Assembly: GCF_050003625.1 (NCBI RefSeq)
Contig: NC_134398.1
Coordinates: 100,171,479-100,235,478 of the forward strand
Source of the DNA: Haematobia irritans
Lineage: Eukaryota; Arthropoda; Insecta; Diptera; Muscidae
DNA length: 64,000 bases
Direction: 5' to 3'
The first letter of the stretch is position 1; each line of letters starts with the position of its first letter. Positions 22,166-33,109 of the stretch are shown piece after piece. The notes under the pieces were generated by a model. That model did no database searches. It was not told the DNA's origin and worked only from the letters and a program-made list of their open reading frames with translations. The position numbers were made by a program, and so were the translations under genes.

Positions 22166-23036
22166 TATCCTAAAGAAGTTAGGATCACTCGACCCAGGCA
22201 CGCTGTCGGCTAAACAAAGCGATTCCTTAAAATGAGCTCAAGGAATTCTTGAAGCTGGAAAAAGGGAACGATCACCGGATGAACTGCCATCCTCTAAACG
22301 GGATCAAAGATTGGAAGGTATGGTTCCAAAGCAAAAATGGGGGGAAATTGAGAACGCGATGGCTGGCGCCTGCTCAGAAGTGCGAAAAAAGTTTCTCGGA
22401 CCAAGTCCTCGACGGCAAGATGCTGGATGGTCTCAAGGACGATATAAGCTAATAGCATTTGCGGACCAGAGGTCTATGGATTGCTTTAAAGCTGCTTTGA
22501 TGCTAATTGGTTAAGTTTGGGAAGGAGCCGCTTTGGAGTTAGTCCATAGAAAAGACATACCGGCTAAACCTAGAGCACATGCATGGATACCTGGAAACCC
22601 TCCTGATTCTGAGTCGATACTAAACAGACTAAAGGAATGTAACCCAGATCTTCCAACCGCCGATTGGAAGGTTGGTCGTTTGGATGAGGTGGATGGACCA
22701 AGACGACATGCGGTGTTTATATTGAACATTGAGTCGCTGCCACATCTAGCCCAGACCCAAGGACGTGTAAGTTATGGCTTTCATGATATCCATATGAAGG
22801 TATACAAAAGCGATCGGCCAAAAGATTCCGAAACGGACAAGCCTCCGCTAGAGTCAGAAGTGAAAAAATCTTGCGAAGCCGAAGGAGACATAAAAACTGC
22901 AGACATTGACGAACATCGTATGCGGGAAGTTCCTACAGGCTCAAACATCACCACAGATGAACCGCGGATTGTTGCGAGAGTCAACGAGATCTGTGAAGGG
23001 GAAGCCCTTGATGACTCAATTGAAGCGATGAATTAA
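22166..23036 (+). pseudogene. LINE ORF1 with DUF4780-like domain (copy L2)
   Basis: The frame begins around LRKLGSLDPGTLSAK and continues with EAGKRERSPDELPSSKRDQ. A globular part follows: IENAMAGACSEVRKKF, then VWEGAALELVHRKDIP and PRAHAWIPGNPPDSESILNR, then LPTADWKVGRLDEVDG. The alternation of VWEGA, AWIPG and W-V-R resembles DUF4780, found in insect LINE ORF1-like proteins. The tail is acidic and ends EALDDSIEAMN. Nonsense codons interrupt it (a TGA near 22226, TAA at 22512-22514). A nucleic-acid-binding role is inferred from family context only. Confidence 0.65.
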
Positions 23037-23049
23037 GCACTCCGGGTTT

Positions 23050-23966
23050 CAAACTTTTGCATAATACCGGTAAAGATAAAAATCGAGCATGTATAATTGC
23101 TAAGAACAAACTAAACTTGTTTCTGCTTCCTTCATTAAGTAATGCAGACACTGTCGTAGCCAGTCTAGATATATCAAAATGCAAATACTGGGTATCTTCC
23201 GTCTACATGGGACATGATAGGGAGATGCCTCCATGTGCCGTTAAGACCTTATTTGAGCAGTCACTGAAAACAAAGACAAAACTCATTATGGGTTGCGATG
23301 CAATCATAGTATTTGGGGAAGTAGCGATACTAATGCAAGGGGAGAGTCGCTAATAGAGTTTATTTTGCGGTAGTTTGCAATAGGGGCGATGCACCAACCT
23401 TCGTCACCAAATACAGGCAAGAGGTTTTGGACTTCTGAATGATAAGATATCTGAGTGACAAGTTTTGAGGGAACATAGCTTCTCAGATCATCGCTACATC
23501 AGTTTCAGATTCGCTGTTCGTACTTCAAAGACCATATTTCCGCCAAATGTTAGGAAAGCTGATTGAAATAGGTATAGGCAATCGTTCAATATGATTATAC
23601 CGGAAATACCAGAGACAAATATGAGCACTGTGCAAGATATCGAACACAGTGGAACGGATTACTAATGCCTTCAACATCTCAATTAAAGCTGCATGCCCTA
23701 GAGGGAAGCCAAGGGGGGAAAATCGACCACCATGGAGGTCTACGGAGTTAAGTAATATGAGGAAATCCTGCAGGAAGCTCTTTAACAAAGCAAAGTCCAC
23801 CAGAGCTCCTGAGGATTGGGACGCTTACAAGAAGAATCTGAAAGGATACAAGCGAGAACTGAGAAAGGCTCAGCATAACTCTTGGAAGGTTTACTGCAGC
23901 AGTATTGAGAATACGTCCGAGAATACGTTTCTCCTATCGAGAAACTTGTATCGGAATCTAACTTAA
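23050..23966 (+). pseudogene. LINE endonuclease and pre-RT linker fragments (copy L2)
   Basis: KLLHNTGKDKNRACIIAKN, SLDISKCKYWVSSVYMGHD and TKLIMGCDAIIVFG correspond to the middle of an APE-type LINE endonuclease (the family motif is normally GCDANSHH). The N-terminal third is missing, and the ORF1 stop is followed at once by this segment. Frameshifts follow GESR (23353). The linker resumes at 23649-23945 with RGKPRGENRPPWRSTELS and KAKSTRAPEDWDAYKKNLKG. The RT domain that should follow is deleted. Confidence 0.75.
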
Positions 23967-24163
23967 GCAGTCTGTTAATGTTTTTGGAACAATCTGGTTG
24001 GTTCAACAAAAGAAAATAATAGAGAAGGTTCAGTGGTTAAAACTAGAAGTGCCCATATGTAATAGGTACTTTTAGTTAAATGTGGTATCACAATGGACTG
24101 AATAGTCTAAGTGAGCCTGAAACGAAATCGGGCTGCCATTTTAACCTAACCTAACCATATCTC

Positions 24164-24280
24164 GTTCTTCTCAAAAGCTTTTTCTATAGAATAAGTTATC
24201 CTGTGTATTTGTTCTATCGTTGAGTGTCCTTTACGGAATCCGAATTGATGGTTAGGAATGATCAATGAACGTTCTAAATA
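24164..24280 (-). pseudogene. Jockey-like ORF2, RT segment stranded between two insertions
   Basis: The minus strand reads LERSLIIPNHQFGFRKGHST, then IEQIHRITYSIEKAFEKNEI, typical of the QFGFR-H-T block of LINE reverse transcriptases. It links the piece at 25652-26414 (ending in CERLNS) to the piece at 21461-21971 (starting CSAVFLD). Only about 117 bp remain between the 1.37-kb TIR element and LINE L2. Confidence 0.88.
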
Positions 24281-24282
24281 TG

Positions 24283-25649
24283 CACCCAGAAAAAATTGAC
24301 CACTTCTTTAAGTTAAAATAAACTCATTGTGAAGAAAGTTGAACTTCGTATAGAGCCAAAGACATTTTTATTTGTGTGAACGATGTGATTTTCGTAGAAA
24401 TTAGGTAGAAACATTTTCCTATATTTATGTAGCACTATACTACAGAATGAAAAAATTTAACTGAATTGAATTCATATATGGAATGATTTTATTTAACTTT
24501 TTTCATTCATTGGGACAAATCTTACATATTTGTGGTAAACCTATTACTTCAAAATTAGAACTGCTTACCTTCGTTTTTAAATACAGTTTTATTTATTTAT
24601 ATAGGCATTTTTTCTTCAATAAAAGACATGTTTTATTAATATATTAAATATATTTATTAAGAATTAACAGCATCGACTGGCCTTGAAATATTAGTTTATT
24701 ATTCCACTATTTCCAATTTCCATGTATTGTCATCAACTGTAAAACGCATTTTTTCTTCTTTTGCCTTTAACTTTTAATAAGTTGCTGTGTAACGATTTTG
24801 TCCTCCTTTTACAATTTCAATACCTACAAATATAAAATATCGTAAACCAATTTTTTCACAAAAGGTTAGCGTCTCTGTATGAATGTTACCTGATAATTGA
24901 AGATTCCAAAATGAAGACGAATGAAGGGGTTCTCATTCTGTTGCAGTTTTCTATCTTTATACACCATCACGAACATTGATAGACTTATTGTTTGTTATTT
25001 ATGTTCAATAATTTTGAAAAAAAAAACGAAAATTTTTCTCACTAATTTAAAATAACAAATATTTTATTTGTTATTTATTATATTATTTTACTATATTATT
25101 TTGTAACAATCTCTCCGTATACCATAACAACGCGATTCCAACTAAAAAATCAACCCACGCGCAAACATATCGATTACATCGATGACAGGTATCGATTACA
25201 GGTAGACAAAAGAGATATAGGAAAATGTCCTATTTTCTAACAAGTACGTTTCCTTAAGTTTTGACAGGATTGAATACTTCTTAGTACGAATGAACTAAAA
25301 TATATTTCTATGCCAAGTGTTATTCGTATGTATGATAAGCTTTCTATAATAAAGGAAGTCAGAATTATCATTTTATAAAAAAGTTTACTAAATTTGAGGA
25401 AACTTGGCTTTAGTTCGGTTTTTATTTATTTTTATGAATGCTTTGTTATCAGCGAATAAAATTTTCTTGTTCAGTAGTAAATTCTTATACCCAGCGAAGA
25501 AACCAGTATTAGTAAAATTCCATGCCTTATTCTAGTTAATGAACTATTCCTAACTAATGTCAGTTTAGGGTTTTTTTTACTGAAACAAGTAAATTTTATT
25601 ATTTATAAACATTTTTTCCTTTAGTTTTGAAGGCACTTTCTTCTGGATG
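24283..25649. mobile_element. MITE-3: 1.37-kb non-coding TIR element
   Basis: Starts CACCCAGAAAAAATTGACC and ends with the inverted CATCCAGAAGAAAGTGCC. It is flanked by TG on both sides (24281-24282, 25650-25651). Removing the element and one TG rejoins the Jockey-like RT frame (CERLNS-LERSLI). The interior has no ORF; it has TAGTTCGGTTTTTATT-type sequence and a TATCGATTACA cluster. Other copies: 34236-35770 and 36836-38136. Confidence 0.82.
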
Positions 25650-25651
25650 TG

Positions 25652-26702
25652 AGTTTAGTCGTTCACACAATATTTTTTCAAATAGTTTACCAATCACTGG
25701 TAGTAAGGAAATAGGCCTATAAGAACTGGCTTCATTTGGGTCTTTTCCAGGCTTCGGTAACATTATTACTTCAGCTATCTTCCAAGTTCTTGGTATGTAA
25801 CGAAGACGAATACAAGAAAAGCTGAGTTTCGATACAGCTTTTGTGGGTAACTGTTTAAGGATGTCGCCATTAACCAAATCAAATTCTGGAGATTTCTTGC
25901 TACTGAGGTTCTTTATTTCATTTAAGACTTCTTTTATTGTGATTTTTGGAATGTTTTCGTTTGCAATAATTGTGGTATTTTCTGGCATTGGATTTGTGGT
26001 CTTGGAGAAAATATCTCCTAAATGTTCAGCGAAAACATTGGATTTATCGACGTCAGTCTTTGCCCATGTATTTTGTCTCGTTCTCAATGGATAATTAAAG
26101 TTTTTAGGTCGATTAAATTTCTTAGTGGCTTTCCATAAGGAATAGTCAGTTTTGATGTCGTAGCCCAGCGTGGATATGAATTGTTTAAATTTGTTATTGT
26201 GGATTTTCTTAATCTCCCTACGTACTGTTTGAGATATTTTATTTAGTTGTTTTCTGTCTGAAGGAGATCTTGTCATCTGCCATTTTTTTCTTAATTTCCT
26301 TTTTGGTTTTATTAGGTTAATGATAAAGGGTGGATATGTCCGCCCTAAGACAGGTTTCTGATAAATCGGTGTACTGTTCCATCCAGCTTTTTCAATTATA
26401 GTACTTAATTTCATGACTTATTTTTCAAGATCTTCCGATGTTGCTATTTGTGTAAAAGAATTTATTTGTTTTTTGACTAATGTCTTAAAATATTCCCAGT
26501 CGGTTTTTGGAGATGTTAGTTTTGGCTTTTCTTCGATTACATTGAGTTCTGAATAAATTGTTAGGTAAATTGGAGAATGATCCAAATTTAACTCATAACC
26601 TTCCTCAATTTTTAACTGCGTAATAATAAACAAAATTAAATCTGGACTCTTAGTTATATCGGTGGGCCAGTATGTTGGAGAACCATGGAATATATATTGC
26701 AA
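25652..26702 (-). pseudogene. Jockey-like ORF2, pre-RT and RT N-terminal part
   Basis: From high to low coordinate: STPIYQKPVLGRTYPPF region, a basic linker (KPKRKLRKKWQM), DYSLWKATKKFNRPKN, LSSKKSPEFDLVNGDILKQL and the RT motif SSYRPISLLPVIGKLFEKIL, ending CERLNS. Known LINE RTs carry exactly this order. Lesions are an in-frame TAA after SEDLEK (26418-26420) and a frameshift near 26690 relative to the endonuclease part. Interrupted at its 3' side by MITE-3. Confidence 0.88.
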
Positions 26703-27547
26703 CCCATTTGATTTACCGCTTTAAGAAGCTCTCTACCTTTAGTTGTAGTTAATCTAGATCCCCATATGACATGTTTCGCATTAAAATCTCCTCCAACTAT
26801 GAGTTTATGTTTATAAGATTGTAGTAGGCTCATATAATCCCAATGCTTTATATTATGCCTTGGCGGACTGTAGACAGACATGACTGTTAAATATTGTTTG
26901 TTTACCATTACCGTAATTGCAGTCGCTTGGAATTGTTCGCACTGAACTTTTTCCTCTTCCCAGTGAACGATATTGTTTCTAAGGAAGCCACCGTGGTGCA
27001 ATGGTTAGCATGCCCGCCTTGCATACACAAGGTCGTGGGTTCGATTCCTGCTTCGACCGAACACCAACAAGTTTTTCAGCGGTGGATTATCCCACCTCAG
27101 TAATGCTGGTGACATTTCTGAGGGTTTCAAAGCTTCTCTAAGTGGTTTCACTGCAATGTGGAACGCCGTTCGGACTCGGCTATAAAAATGAGGTCCCTTG
27201 TCATTGAGCTTAACATGGAATCGGGCAGCACTCAGTGATAAGAGAGAAGTTCACCAATGTGGTATCACAATGGACTGAATAGTCTAAGTGAGCCTGATAC
27301 ATCAGGCTGCACCTAACCTAACCTAACCTTCTTACGATTACTTCACTTCCTCCTCTGGCTTTGTTGCTTGGTGAATTGTGTGATATACACAATACCTTTC
27401 ATAAGACAAATATGATTCATTCGTGAAATGAGTCTCACTTATAAGGCAGATGTCAATATTCTTTGATTCTAAGACATATAACAAGTCATTTTTATTTTTT
27501 AGGAGGTCATTGGCATTCCATTGCATAATTCTTATTTCCGACTTCAT
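26654..27547 (-). pseudogene. Jockey-like ORF2, APE-type endonuclease, split by a SINE
   Basis: ORF2 starts at the ATG at 27547, in a 4-base ATGA overlap with the ORF1 stop. It reads IRIMQWNANDLLKNKNDL, DICLISETHFTNES (active-site Glu), then RGG-VIV where the SINE is inserted (26986-27332). It resumes NNIVHWEEEK, SVYSPPRHNIKHW, KLIVGGDFNAKHVIWGS (GDFNAKH catalytic block). The endonuclease nicks target DNA for target-primed reverse transcription in active elements. One frameshift lies before the SINE (EEEVK read-through) and another near 26690. Confidence 0.88.
26986..27332 (+). mobile_element. tRNA-headed SINE (S1) with LINE-derived 3' end
   Basis: The head GTGGTGCAATGGTTAGCATG (A-box side) and GGTTCGATTCC (B-box) are followed by a body with CAAAGCTTCTCTAAGTGG and GGAACGCCGTTCGGACTCGG. 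The 3' end GTGGTATCACAATGGACTGA to AGTGAGCCTGA is identical to the RNase H-LINE 3' end, and the tail is CCTAACCTAACCTAACC. RNA polymerase III transcription and mobilisation by the LINE are inferred. A short TTCT(A/T)A target duplication flanks it within the endonuclease frame. Confidence 0.85.
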
Positions 27548-28454
27548 TCAAATACTGCACTGAAATTTTCCTCTAAAGAGATTAGGCGGTTCTCAAAGCT
27601 TTTGTTTTGAGATGCTATATTATCTAGTTTGATTAATATTTCCGTTAGTAGATTTTGATGCATTTGATTAGAATTTTGAACAGATTGCCGTGCTATTTGA
27701 GAATATGTTTTTACTGGTGGGTTTTTATTGGTTACCGTTTCCATATTCTTATCCTGAAGTGTTTTATTAGTCTGTATGGGTAAAGTTTTACACTGAAAAA
27801 AACAGTGAACCCTTTTCCATTGCAAAATGAACTAAACTGTAGTAATATTGGCCATGATTTAGCCCTTAAGATTTTTTTCAACTTGTCTAGTTTATAATTC
27901 TCTTAAATTTTAGTTCATCTATAACATTGTATTTTAGTTCATTTTTACAACACCATAAGATTTATATACCCCTACCAAGTTAAAAAGTCAGTATTATTTT
28001 GGTTTACTTGCTTATTTTTTGGGAAACCCGATAATAAAAATTGGTTAACAGTCTCTTTAAAATGTCGACGACTAAACTATTTTTAAATCAATCATTCCAC
28101 AGTACAGAGAAATTAAATAATTAAAGGAACAACAAACCGTTTTACTATTATGAAAATTTTCATATATTAAAATTAAACTTTCTTTAAGCAAAATTACTTT
28201 ATTATAAAAACTTATGATGAAAGTTCTTAATACAACGTTTTTTGAGAATAAAAATTATGACCACGTGGAACAGAGAGTAGTTCATTTGAACTCGCTGTTT
28301 GGACATTTTGACTTATCCTTTTTTTATTAATCGTATGTAATTTTGTCGCATATCTTGCTGGTAAAAAAGGAAGCATTAATGAAAATTGTTAAAAATTAAC
28401 ACCATGTAATGAAATATAATTTTTTAATTCTTCATTGTAGCTTGTAACACCATA

Positions 28455-28972
28455 CACTGAAAAAACAGTGAACCCACCAGGAAAGATAACTTTCGATTAA
28501 TTTTAGAAAATTTGGAACTTTTTTTAGAAAATTTTAACTAAACGGTATTACAAGCGCTGGCATCACTCCGATATGGCAAAAATAAGTAAATATTTTTCGA
28601 CAAATTCAAGAAAATTTATTAGACATAACTAAATTTTTTCAGTAGTTGAAGAAAATTTTGTAGTTTTAAGAGAAATCTTGGAGTTCAAAATTGCAAGAAT
28701 GTCTTTAGTGACATACGAAGTTCATGATGGACACATTTTTGGTAAAATTTACAAATTTAAAGAAATAATGAGCTATTTTGTAAGAAATACGAAATTAGGA
28801 AATCTTTATGCTTTATTTGTGTATAACTTTTTCCCGTTTTTTAGTTCATTTAACTAACATACGCAAAAAAATTATTTGACTAAAATAAACTTTTTCCAAA
28901 CATAATGATTCTATGAACTAATATAAAGTTAATATGGCTTTAGTGAAATAGAGAGTTCACTTTTTTTGAGTG
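28455..28972 (+). mobile_element. MITE-2, complete nested copy
   Basis: The 518-bp element has ends CACTGAAAAAACAGTGAACC and CACTCAAAAAAAGTGAACTC. TA flanks both sides (28453-28454, 28973-28974). The interior contains the TTTTAGTTCATTTAACT word and close matches to 6202-6727. Non-coding. Confidence 0.85.
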
Positions 28973-29122
28973 TATTTGGGGGCATTTTATCAAATGGTGT
29001 AAGGAATTCAACTTTCTTTGAAAAACGTATCTCATAAAATTTGTACCGGAAACAGAGAAATAATGAAGTATTCTATATAAACTTTTTGTTTTTTGGTGTT
29101 TTATTCGATCTTTTTCTTTCCA

Positions 29123-29324
29123 TAAATGTCAATAGTTTTATTAAGCTTGAGATCTTAGTATTTTCCTTTATTTTTCATCCATCATTCCTAATATTTCGCA
29201 ATTTTCATATATCAAATCCCCTCTGAAGAAGCAATTCAGTGAAAATTGCGAAATATTAGGAATGATGGATGAAAAATAAAGGAAAATACTAAGATCTCAA
29301 GCTTAATAAAACTATTGACATTTA
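29123..29324. repeat. 85-bp perfect inverted repeat
   Basis: Arms 29123-29207 and 29240-29324 are exact reverse complements separated by 32 nt (landmarks TTAAGCTTGAGATCTTAGTA and ATCCATCATTCCTAATATTT). The open frame at 29041-29226 is simply the left arm. Identity of the arms implies a recent origin or ongoing correction. Confidence 0.9.
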
Positions 29325-30041
29325 TTCTATATAAACTCATAAAACTGTGTTGTTCTCGATGTGAAGGATATAATAAAATAAATATTCTAGTTGAAAGAAA
29401 GCCAAATTGTTAATATAAAACTTACCAATTCTCTATTAAATTGTACGCTGAGGGGAAATATAAAAAGTTGTCCAAATTTATTTGGGTTACTCTGAAATGA
29501 AATATTTATTTTTTACATTAAATAAAATTATTAAATAGGTTTCCAAAAAATCTAATGAAAAAAATAATAATATGCAGTCATCATTCGTCAAAATGACGAC
29601 ACGTAATTTCATTTTCGATTTAAAATGCATTTTAGATGACGTTAATGTACAAAAAATAAGGATGACTGTCCAGGGTTAAAAGAAAGTTAAAGAATCCTTA
29701 CCAGTTCACTATTAAATTACAAGCAAAGGAGTACTAAAATTTTTTCCAAATTTCTGAAATTAAATATTTGTTTTTTACATTAAAAATATTATGTTTAATA
29801 TTGGTTTCCAAAAAAATTTGATTAAAGAAATACTAAAATAAGGTATTAAAACCCTGTAATTTTGATGATAAAAAGGTCATAAAAACGTAAATATTCTGAA
29901 TAATTTTTTGCTAACTTTAATGACGTGAACTAAAAATAAGAAAAAAAGTTGTATACAAATATAGTGCACAATTTTAATAAAAAATAAAATAGTTCATATT
30001 TTCCTAAAAAGGCAGAAGTTTGCTTAAATTCAGTTCATAAG

Positions 30042-30085
30042 TCTCTCAAATGAGTAAATTTACTAAAATTTACTCATTTGAGAGA
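30042..30085. repeat. 19-bp perfect inverted repeat
   Basis: Arms 30042-30060 and 30067-30085 (TCTCTCAAATGAGTAAATT and complement) with a 6-nt loop. Confidence 0.85.
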
Positions 30086-31860
30086 TGTCGTATAGCGACA
30101 TTTTAACAATTTAATAACAATTTAAATCCAATTTAATTTTCTTAAACAAGAGAAAAAAATTAATTATTTTTCATAAAAAGTATTAACTTATTTGTAACAT
30201 GTTGCAATTAGAAAACTATTTTAGTTAAAATTTTCTAAAATAAACCTACATTTTCTTCCATGGTGGGTTCACTTTTTTTTTGGGTGTACCAATTCTCTAT
30301 TTTTTTAAATTTGTTCGAATCCATCTGGAGTTGCTTTGAAATTACATATTGCTTTACAAAAAAGAAAAACATTAAACTGGTTTAAAAAAAAAAAAAAATA
30401 ATAATTAACAAATAAGAATATACATAACAAATATTCTTTTTAAAAGAAAGCCATATTAAAAATACTTACCAATTTATGACTAAACTATACGCTGAGATAT
30501 AAAAAAAATTTTCCAAATTCATCTGGAATTGAATATTAATTTGTTTACATTGAATAATAAAATTTTCAATACACTTTCAATTTCAACATACTTTCCTAAA
30601 TATTCTTAATAACTTTTTTCTAAACTACCGATAAAATATTAATAACTTTCATTTAAAAGGTTTAATAAATAAATACGAATATATGTCTCAAAAATCCAAA
30701 ATATTCCATGCCTTTATATTCCCTTGTTGCATACCTGCTTAAAGGACGCAACAGTCTACGCCAACGCCAACTATACAACTGAAGCATGCCAAACAAAACC
30801 AAGCAAAGCCAAAACATTCCTACAACAACAAAAACAACACCTCATCCATCCAAATAAACCATCCGCCAATAACAAACACACACAAACCACTAAATGAACA
30901 AAAATAAAAACAACCCCACGCTCATGTATACACAACATACCTAGCCCTCGCTACCATTTCCCATTAATGCATTACTCTCACTCAAACAAACCTCAAGTAA
31001 CATTATCTTTACATTAATCACATTCCACTATGCCGATAAAGATCTCTGCACTATCCATTAGTTCATCGCATCTGCTGACAATTTACTCTAAGAATAATAT
31101 TCGTAAAGGCACACCAGTTTATGAACGATGATTTGTTTAACTTAAAATTTTCAACAATTTCATGAAATGTTATCTACCATTTTTGACGAAAATGTCTATA
31201 AATTTAATTACATGTGAACTAAAAATATTTCATTGGGTAATTTTCTACCAACAATTATTAGCTATAGGAATTGTCAGTAAGAAATTGCTATCCACTTTCA
31301 AGTTCATTTTTCGTAAAATAATATTTTCTCATACAAAAAAATCTTATTGTAAATTGCACTTATTATTCAGAAAGTACTTTACGTTTCACAAGTAGTTATA
31401 TAACACGACAAACGAATTTTTAACTACCAGTTAAGAAATTTTTTAAAGAAATTTCCATCGTATTTTGTAGGCCATGAACTAAACGATTGCTACTTAGAAT
31501 TTGTAAAATTTCCTTTCGAGTAGTTAATTTTCGTTAAAGATACGAAAAATGAACTAAAATTCTGGAAAATTCTTGTAATAAATTAGTGTTAAAATCTTCT
31601 TAAATGTAAAAGACACTTTTTTTCTGTGTACCTTGGTTGACATTTTCAACTAGGTGTCCTCTTTTCTCTCCTTGTTTGCGATATTCTTCGGCTTGTTTTG
31701 ACGTAGATGGTTCCATAGAAGGCTGGGATGTCTGATTTTTCTTGGACTTCCTGTGTCTTTGGACTATCCAATTTGTTTCTTGTGTAAGTTCATCTTCGTC
31801 AGCGAAATATTCAGCTCTTGGTTGAACAGTAGCATTTTCAGCGCCATCTTCTGTATTACC

Positions 31861-33109
31861 TTGGTTAGGTTAGGTTAAAGTGGCAGCCCGATTAAATTTC
31901 AGGCTCACTTAGACTATTCAGTCCATTGTGATACCACATTTAACTAAAAGTACCTATTACATATGGGCACTTCTAGTCTTAACCACTGAACCTTCTCTAT
32001 TATTTACTTTTGTGGAACCAACCAGATTGCTCCAAAAACATTAACAAACTGCTTAAGTTAACGTTTTCCAGGTCAGCCAGTAATCTAAAGCTATATGCTC
32101 CTAAAATTCGCTTACGCCTTACACAAAAAGCAGGACACTCACACAAGAGGTGTTTAATTAATTCCTTTTCCTCCACATCATGGCAGCTTATACAATAGTC
32201 ATTATACTTCGCACCTATAGTTTTTGCAAATTCGCCTATCAGGCAGCGACCCGCTATAGCAGATATCAGGAGTGCTATCTGACGCCTTGAGAACACTAGC
32301 ATATCTAGTGTGCGGTTTAAGTTTAAATGGGGCCATATTTGCTTGGTGTCGTTACAACCCTTGCAATTTTCCCATCGAATATTGGCCATCATAACAGCCT
32401 TCTCACGCAGTAAGAGCTTGCAGGTGGCCAGAGGCATACCAACAGATTCTAGCTCCCCTGTAATATGTAAGGTAGTTCCTAGCCTTGCTAACACATCTGC
32501 TTCGCAGTTCCCCGGTATGTTCCTATGGCCAGGCACCCATATTAGGTGAATATTGTACTGCTCAGCCATCTCGTTGAGAGATTTGCGGCAGTCTATGGCC
32601 GTTCTCGAGTTAAGGAACACAGAGTCCAAGGATTTTATTGCAGGTTGACTGTCTGAGTATATATTAATGCCAATATTTGTTGGAACATTACTTCTCAGCC
32701 AATTCACCACCTCTCTTATTGCCAATATTTCAGCCTGAAAAACACTACAGTGATTAGGTAATCTTTTCGCTATTCGAATTTCCAGATCTTTAGAATATAC
32801 TCCGAACCCCACTTGTCCATTCAATTTGGAGCCATCAGTATAGAAATCTATATATCTTTTATTCCCCGGGGTCTGTGTACACCACGCCTCACTGTTGGGA
32901 ATTAGAGTTTCAAACTTTTTGTCGAAAAGTGGTTTTGCCAGGGTATAATCCACTACGTTAGGCACATCTGGCATTATTTTGAGGACCGAACTATGACCGT
33001 ACATTTTTTCCGACCACAGCGATAGCTCGCGCAACCGCACAGCCGTTGTTGCAGCTGACTGTTTGGCCAAAATGTCTAAAGGCAATAGATGTAGCATGAC
33101 ATTAAGGGA
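31861..33109 (-). mobile_element. RNase H-LINE, 5'-truncated copy L3
   Basis: Flanked by GTATTACC duplications (31853-31860, 33110-33117) inside the Jockey-like ORF1. The 3' end is at low coordinate with a TTAGGTTAGGTTAAAG tail (reverse of CTTTAACCTAACCTAA). The coding part is intact from the truncation point to the stop. Confidence 0.9.
32000..33097 (-). CDS. LINE polyprotein C-terminus: RNase H plus Cys/His domain
   Basis: A 365-residue open frame without stops, the best-preserved coding sequence of this LINE here. It opens with the end of the RT thumb region (LPLDILAKQSAATTAVRLRE). RNase H follows with YTDGS (Asp, about residue 88), AEILAIREVVNWL (Glu), YSDSQPAIKSL (Asp) and GNCEADVLARLG (last Asp). 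A CISCHDVEEKELIKHLLCEC cluster is likely zinc-binding. RNase H degrades the RNA strand of the hybrid in active elements. RNase H downstream of RT places the element in the I/LOA/R1/Outcast-like assemblage. The real N-terminus was lost through 5' truncation, so the first Met is arbitrary. Confidence 0.88.
   Translation of the reverse strand: MLHLLPLDILAKQSAATTAVRLRELSLWSEKMYGHSSVLKIMPDVPNVVDYTLAKPLFDKKFETLIPNSEAWCTQTPGNKRYIDFYTDGSKLNGQVGFGVYSKDLEIRIAKRLPNHCSVFQAEILAIREVVNWLRSNVPTNIGINIYSDSQPAIKSLDSVFLNSRTAIDCRKSLNEMAEQYNIHLIWVPGHRNIPGNCEADVLARLGTTLHITGELESVGMPLATCKLLLREKAVMMANIRWENCKGCNDTKQIWPHLNLNRTLDMLVFSRRQIALLISAIAGRCLIGEFAKTIGAKYNDYCISCHDVEEKELIKHLLCECPAFCVRRKRILGAYSFRLLADLENVNLSSLLMFLEQSGWFHKSK

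Larger units (their letters stand above)
21972..24155 (+). mobile_element. RNase H-LINE copy L2: both ends present, interior deleted
   Basis: Flanked by CATATCTC target duplications (21964-21971, 24156-24163). It starts TTTTATTCAACCGGCGAACT and ends in a CCTAACCTAACC tail after the common 3' sequence. It carries ORF1, part of the endonuclease and the linker before RT, then jumps to the last few codons of the polyprotein. RT and RNase H are deleted (junction near 23958-23964). It interrupts the Jockey-like RT between NEI and CSAVF. Confidence 0.88.
27791..31628. mobile_element. MITE-2-related 3.8-kb element, TA-flanked, with nested copy
   Basis: It starts CACTGAAAAAAACAGTGAACC minus its last base and ends TTTTTTTCTGTG, with TA on both sides (27789-27790, 31629-31630). 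Deleting it and one TA restores the Jockey-like ORF1 as NVNQG-KTLPI. The interior has no transposase; TGAACTAAA/TTTAGTTCA words recur throughout. It holds a complete 518-bp MITE-2 (28455-28972), an 85-bp perfect inverted repeat and a 19-bp one. The segment 30730-31080 is C-rich non-coding sequence of unknown nature. Confidence 0.75.

Noticed and set aside
27000..27060. tRNA gene on the basis of A- and B-box sequences
   Set aside because: The acceptor stem does not pair and the sequence continues into a repeated SINE body; the same head occurs at 19480, 33900, 38790 and 41600.
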